From Haloprofundus salinisoli (GTDB lineage Archaea > Halobacteriota > Halobacteria > Halobacteriales > Haloferacaceae), in NCBI RefSeq assembly GCF_020097815.1, contig NZ_CP083664.1, positions 62,001 through 126,000 of the forward strand: a DNA stretch of 64,000 bases, given 5' to 3'. The translations under genes and the position numbers were made by a program. Shown here piece after piece: positions 61,899 to 64,000 of this stretch; positions within the stretch are counted from its first letter, which is position 1, and each line of letters starts with the position of its first letter. The notes below the pieces were generated by a model. The model saw nothing but the letters and a program-made list of their open reading frames with translations. It was not told the DNA's origin and made no database searches.

Positions 61899-62309
61899 CT
61901 ACTTCGTCGACGGTGTAAATCCGTCTTCTCGTGCAGCGTCGAGCACGTTGTGGGCCCACGTCGCCGGAAGTCGCTTCTGATGCTTCTCGACGAGATCGAC
62001 CCACGTCTGGGCGTCTTTACGCGCGAGCGTCTCGTGATATCCGGGTTCGACAGGCTCGTAGTCGGCGACCTCCTCTCCCGGGAGGTGTGTCGTTTCTGTT
62101 ATCTCGAAGCCGTATTGAGCTTCCGCGAGTTCGAGGTAGCCCTGAGCAGTTCCTGGGTTCGTGTCCATTGCTCGGGCCATCCCGGACACTGAGTATCCGC
62201 GCTCGGAGTAGGCGACCGCCTTCGCCTCAACCATCCGGAGCTCCGTTTTCCGCGAGAGGTACCGTGCGCGTTGGGTCGCATACCGGTCGTCGTCTTCGTA
62301 CTCAGGCAT
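61899..62309 (-). CDS. Helix-turn-helix protein
   Basis: The start is set at 62,309 (MPEYEDDDRYATQRARYLSRK); the longer frame covers non-coding DNA with repeats. The 136-residue protein has a helix-turn-helix around residues 28-60 (ELRMVEAKAVAYSERGYSVSGMARAMD, with GTAQGYLELAE as recognition helix). The C-terminal region YHETLARKDAQTWVDLVEKHQ is also helical. Similar small HTH proteins occur on haloarchaeal plasmids and integrated elements. The gene is flanked by a perfect palindrome downstream and diverged direct repeats upstream. Confidence 0.72.
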   Translation of the reverse strand: MPEYEDDDRYATQRARYLSRKTELRMVEAKAVAYSERGYSVSGMARAMDTNPGTAQGYLELAEAQYGFEITETTHLPGEEVADYEPVEPGYHETLARKDAQTWVDLVEKHQKRLPATWAHNVLDAAREDGFTPSTK

Positions 62310-62376
62310 AGTGACCAGCCGGTCGACAGTAAGTAAAAATGTTCGTGGACTGGGGTGAAAGTGAAACCCGGCGTAG

Positions 62377-62426
62377 ACCCCACTGTTTCCGTTACAAATT
62401 CTGGGGACACCGCATCGCGAGTGAAA
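62377..62426 (+). repeat. Direct repeat copy A (two segments)
   Basis: Segment 1 (62,377-62,405) begins ACCCCACTGTTTCCG and ends CTGGG. Segment 2 (62,406-62,426) is GACACCGCATCGCGAGTGAA. On the minus strand segment 1 reads GGAAACAGTGGGGT, reminiscent of haloarchaeal origin-recognition boxes. Confidence 0.6.
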
Positions 62427-62531
62427 TCGAGACAAACGTGTCTCTTGTTTACAGAAAGACTACATATGTAAGTCTGAAAGCAGTGCTCAGCGAGGTCGCC
62501 TCGCTCCCCCGCTGGCGCTCACCTCTTCAAC

Positions 62532-62606
62532 ACCCCGCCGTTTCCGCTGCAAATCCTGGGTACCCGTCGTTACGAGTGCAATCCAGACACCGCATCGCGA
62601 GTAAAA
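62532..62606 (+). repeat. Direct repeat copy B (two segments)
   Basis: Segment 1 (62,532-62,560) matches copy A at 24 of 29 positions, all differences being transitions. Segment 2 (62,586-62,606) matches at 20 of 21. The gap between segments is 25 bases longer than in copy A. On the minus strand it reads GGAAACGGCGGGGT. Confidence 0.6.
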
Positions 62607-62776
62607 ACCGGGCGCGTTGAGGCTACAGCAAACCGAATTCGTGGAGTCGGTCACAGAACTCCTTAGACGACATCTCTGGTCTACTCACCGTTAGTTTTCA
62701 AGTCTAAAGAGATACAATATACTGCAAATGCGTCAGACCAGGAGACTTATCATTAGGGACTTCAAAATCCTTTAAA

Positions 62777-63700
62777 ATGGCTGCCATTAAAACGGAGGAG
62801 TTAACGAAGCAATACGACGGTGTGACCGCCGTCCAAAATCTGGACCTGACCGTTCAGGAGGGTGAGGTGTTCGGCTTCCTCGGCCCGAACGGGGCTGGCA
62901 AATCGACGACCATCAACGTTCTCTTGGATTTCGTGCGGCCGACCTCGGGGCACGTGTCCGTGCTGGGTCACGATCCGCGGACGGGGAGTCGGGCCATCCG
63001 CAACCGAATCGGTATCCTCCCTGAAGGGTACAGCCTGTATGACCGCCTCTCTGCGCGCGAACACATCAAATTCGCCATCGAGATGGAGGAAAGCGACGAC
63101 GACCCCCGCGCTGTCCTTGACCGCGTTGGCCTAGCAGACGACGCCGGGCGTTCGGTCGGCGGATTCTCGAAGGGGATGGGTCAACGACTCGCGCTTGGAA
63201 TGGCGCTGGTCGGCAAGCCAGACCTGCTCATCCTTGACGAACCGACATCCGGACTCGACCCTTCGGGCACGCTGAAGATGCGAGAGATTGTCCGTGAGGA
63301 GGTCGACCGCGGTGCGACGGTGTTCTTCTCCAGTCACCTGCTCGACCAGGTCGAAGCCATCTGCGATCGGGTCGGCATCATGACCAGCGGCGAACTCGTC
63401 ACCGTCGACTCCGTTGAGGGCCTGCGCGAGTCAGTAGGTGCTGAGTCGACGCTAATCCTGACCGTGGACGACCGTCCCGGCTCGCTCGATTTGGAGACCA
63501 TCAAGGGAGTCACGGGTGTGACCATCAACGGAGCGACACTTCGGGTGTCGTGTTCCGAACCTGGCGTCAAAGCAGCGGTCATCTCCCAGGTCCAATCGGC
63601 TGGAGCCACCGTCACCGATATCACGACCGAGGAGACGTCGCTTGAAGATGTCTTCGAGAAGTACACGGCCAACGGGATCGCAATGGAGCCGGACGCATGA
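62777..63700 (+). CDS. ABC-2 type exporter ATPase
   Basis: A 307-residue ATPase of the CcmA/NatA type. Walker A is GPNGAGKST (about 36-44), the signature FSKGMGQRL, Walker B LLILDEPTSGLDP and the H-loop FFSSHLLDQVE. The C-terminal extension (about 215-307) is usual for these exporters. It is translationally coupled (ATGA) to the permease gene that follows and would power export of an unknown substrate. Confidence 0.92.
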   Translation: MAAIKTEELTKQYDGVTAVQNLDLTVQEGEVFGFLGPNGAGKSTTINVLLDFVRPTSGHVSVLGHDPRTGSRAIRNRIGILPEGYSLYDRLSAREHIKFAIEMEESDDDPRAVLDRVGLADDAGRSVGGFSKGMGQRLALGMALVGKPDLLILDEPTSGLDPSGTLKMREIVREEVDRGATVFFSSHLLDQVEAICDRVGIMTSGELVTVDSVEGLRESVGAESTLILTVDDRPGSLDLETIKGVTGVTINGATLRVSCSEPGVKAAVISQVQSAGATVTDITTEETSLEDVFEKYTANGIAMEPDA

Positions 63701-64000
63701 ACTCGAAGCTCTGGGTCATCGCGAAGCGGGATTTCGTCGATGCCGCTCGGTCTCGGCTGCTGTGGGGTACCGCCCTGGTGTTGCTGGTCGTGATGATACC
63801 CGACTACCTCGGAATGCTTAACGGAAACTTCATCAGCTCAGCGGAGCAGGCGGTTCGGTTTATCCCAATAATCTTCCAGTACTTCGTCGCGCCCGTTGCG
63901 ATGATTACAGCGTACCGGGCTGTCGTAGGTGAACGAGAGTCCGGCAGCCTACGCGTGCTGTTCGGGCATCCAGCGACCCGGCGGGATTTCGTCTTCGGGA
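63697..64000 (+). CDS. ABC-2 type exporter permease, 5' part only
   Basis: The ATG at 63,697 overlaps the stop of the ATPase gene and the frame stays open to the window end (101 residues). It starts MNSKLWVIAKRDFVDAARSRLLW, as in ABC-2 permeases. Next come a first transmembrane helix (LVLLVVMIPDYL region), a second near FIPIIFQYFVAPVAMITAYRA, and the conserved cytoplasmic segment ERESGSLRVLFGHPATRRDF. The rest lies outside the window. Confidence 0.9.
   Translation, partial: MNSKLWVIAKRDFVDAARSRLLWGTALVLLVVMIPDYLGMLNGNFISSAEQAVRFIPIIFQYFVAPVAMITAYRAVVGERESGSLRVLFGHPATRRDFVFG

Larger units (their letters stand above)
62310..62776. other. Gene-free stretch with direct repeats and a hairpin
   Basis: No gene. 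It contains the two diverged repeat pairs listed below, a perfect 7-base hairpin AGCGAGG/CCTCGCT with a three-base loop (62,489-62,505), and the AT-rich promoter region of the ABC gene (about 62,700-62,776). Confidence 0.55.

Overview
The window is from a halophilic archaeon (class Halobacteria). The proteins are acidic, many genes lack a Shine-Dalgarno sequence and have a TATA box about 25-35 bases before the ATG, secreted proteins carry Tat motifs and lipoboxes, and there are an Orc1/Cdc6-type ATPase, a family B DNA polymerase relative and a Bat-type HTH-10 regulator. Genus cannot be fixed from the sequence. I saw no rRNA, tRNA, CRISPR array, complete insertion sequence or site-specific recombinase.

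Region 1 (1-27,580) is a catabolic island. It opens with the end of a peptide-type ABC importer (two ATPases). It then holds two neutral-ceramidase-like hydrolases, three Gfo/Idh/MocA oxidoreductases, three type I sulfatases, two sugar-isomerase-like TIM barrels, a tandem amidohydrolase, RidA, a zinc-less MDR dehydrogenase, a nitrilase-family amidase, an SDR, an enolase-superfamily dehydratase, a creatininase-family amidase and an ABC exporter. Together these suggest uptake and breakdown of sulfated, amidated sugar or sugar-acid compounds. No glycoside hydrolase or sulfatase-activating enzyme is visible.

Region 2 (27,581-31,353) is an AT-rich stretch with a methyltransferase remnant, then a minus-strand operon of an AhpD-like protein, an OsmC protein and two SAM methyltransferases (one ArsM-like).

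Region 3 (31,600-36,002) is the most striking operon: an Orc1/Cdc6-like ATPase, a RecA-fold-like protein, a small protein and a PolB2-type DNA polymerase with an altered catalytic motif. The first two genes share an upstream DNA motif. A broken second Orc gene follows. The layout recalls mutagenesis or lesion-bypass cassettes.

Region 4 (36,000-49,415) looks like a D-amino-acid / murein-peptide scavenging locus: serine beta-lactamase-like hydrolase, M19 dipeptidase-like protein, Bat regulator, N-acyl-D-amino-acid deacylase, a complete Dpp-type importer, a DUF1611 protein and a dipeptide epimerase.

Region 5 (49,900-53,700) holds regulators, the RNA 2'-phosphotransferase KptA, a SnoaL-like protein, an overlapping 54-residue zinc-ribbon gene and a GrpB remnant.

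Region 6 (53,700-60,440) is an array of single, mostly unrecognised genes. Nearly every gene is separated from the next by a copy of the same asymmetric, imperfectly palindromic repeat, always in the same orientation. This is my best candidate for an undescribed system. It ends at about 60,440, where a GC-rich gene lacking its 5' end begins.

Region 7 (60,444-64,000) returns to ordinary chromosomal genes: a small conserved protein, an HTH protein next to a perfect palindrome and diverged direct repeats, and an ABC-2 exporter that runs off the end.
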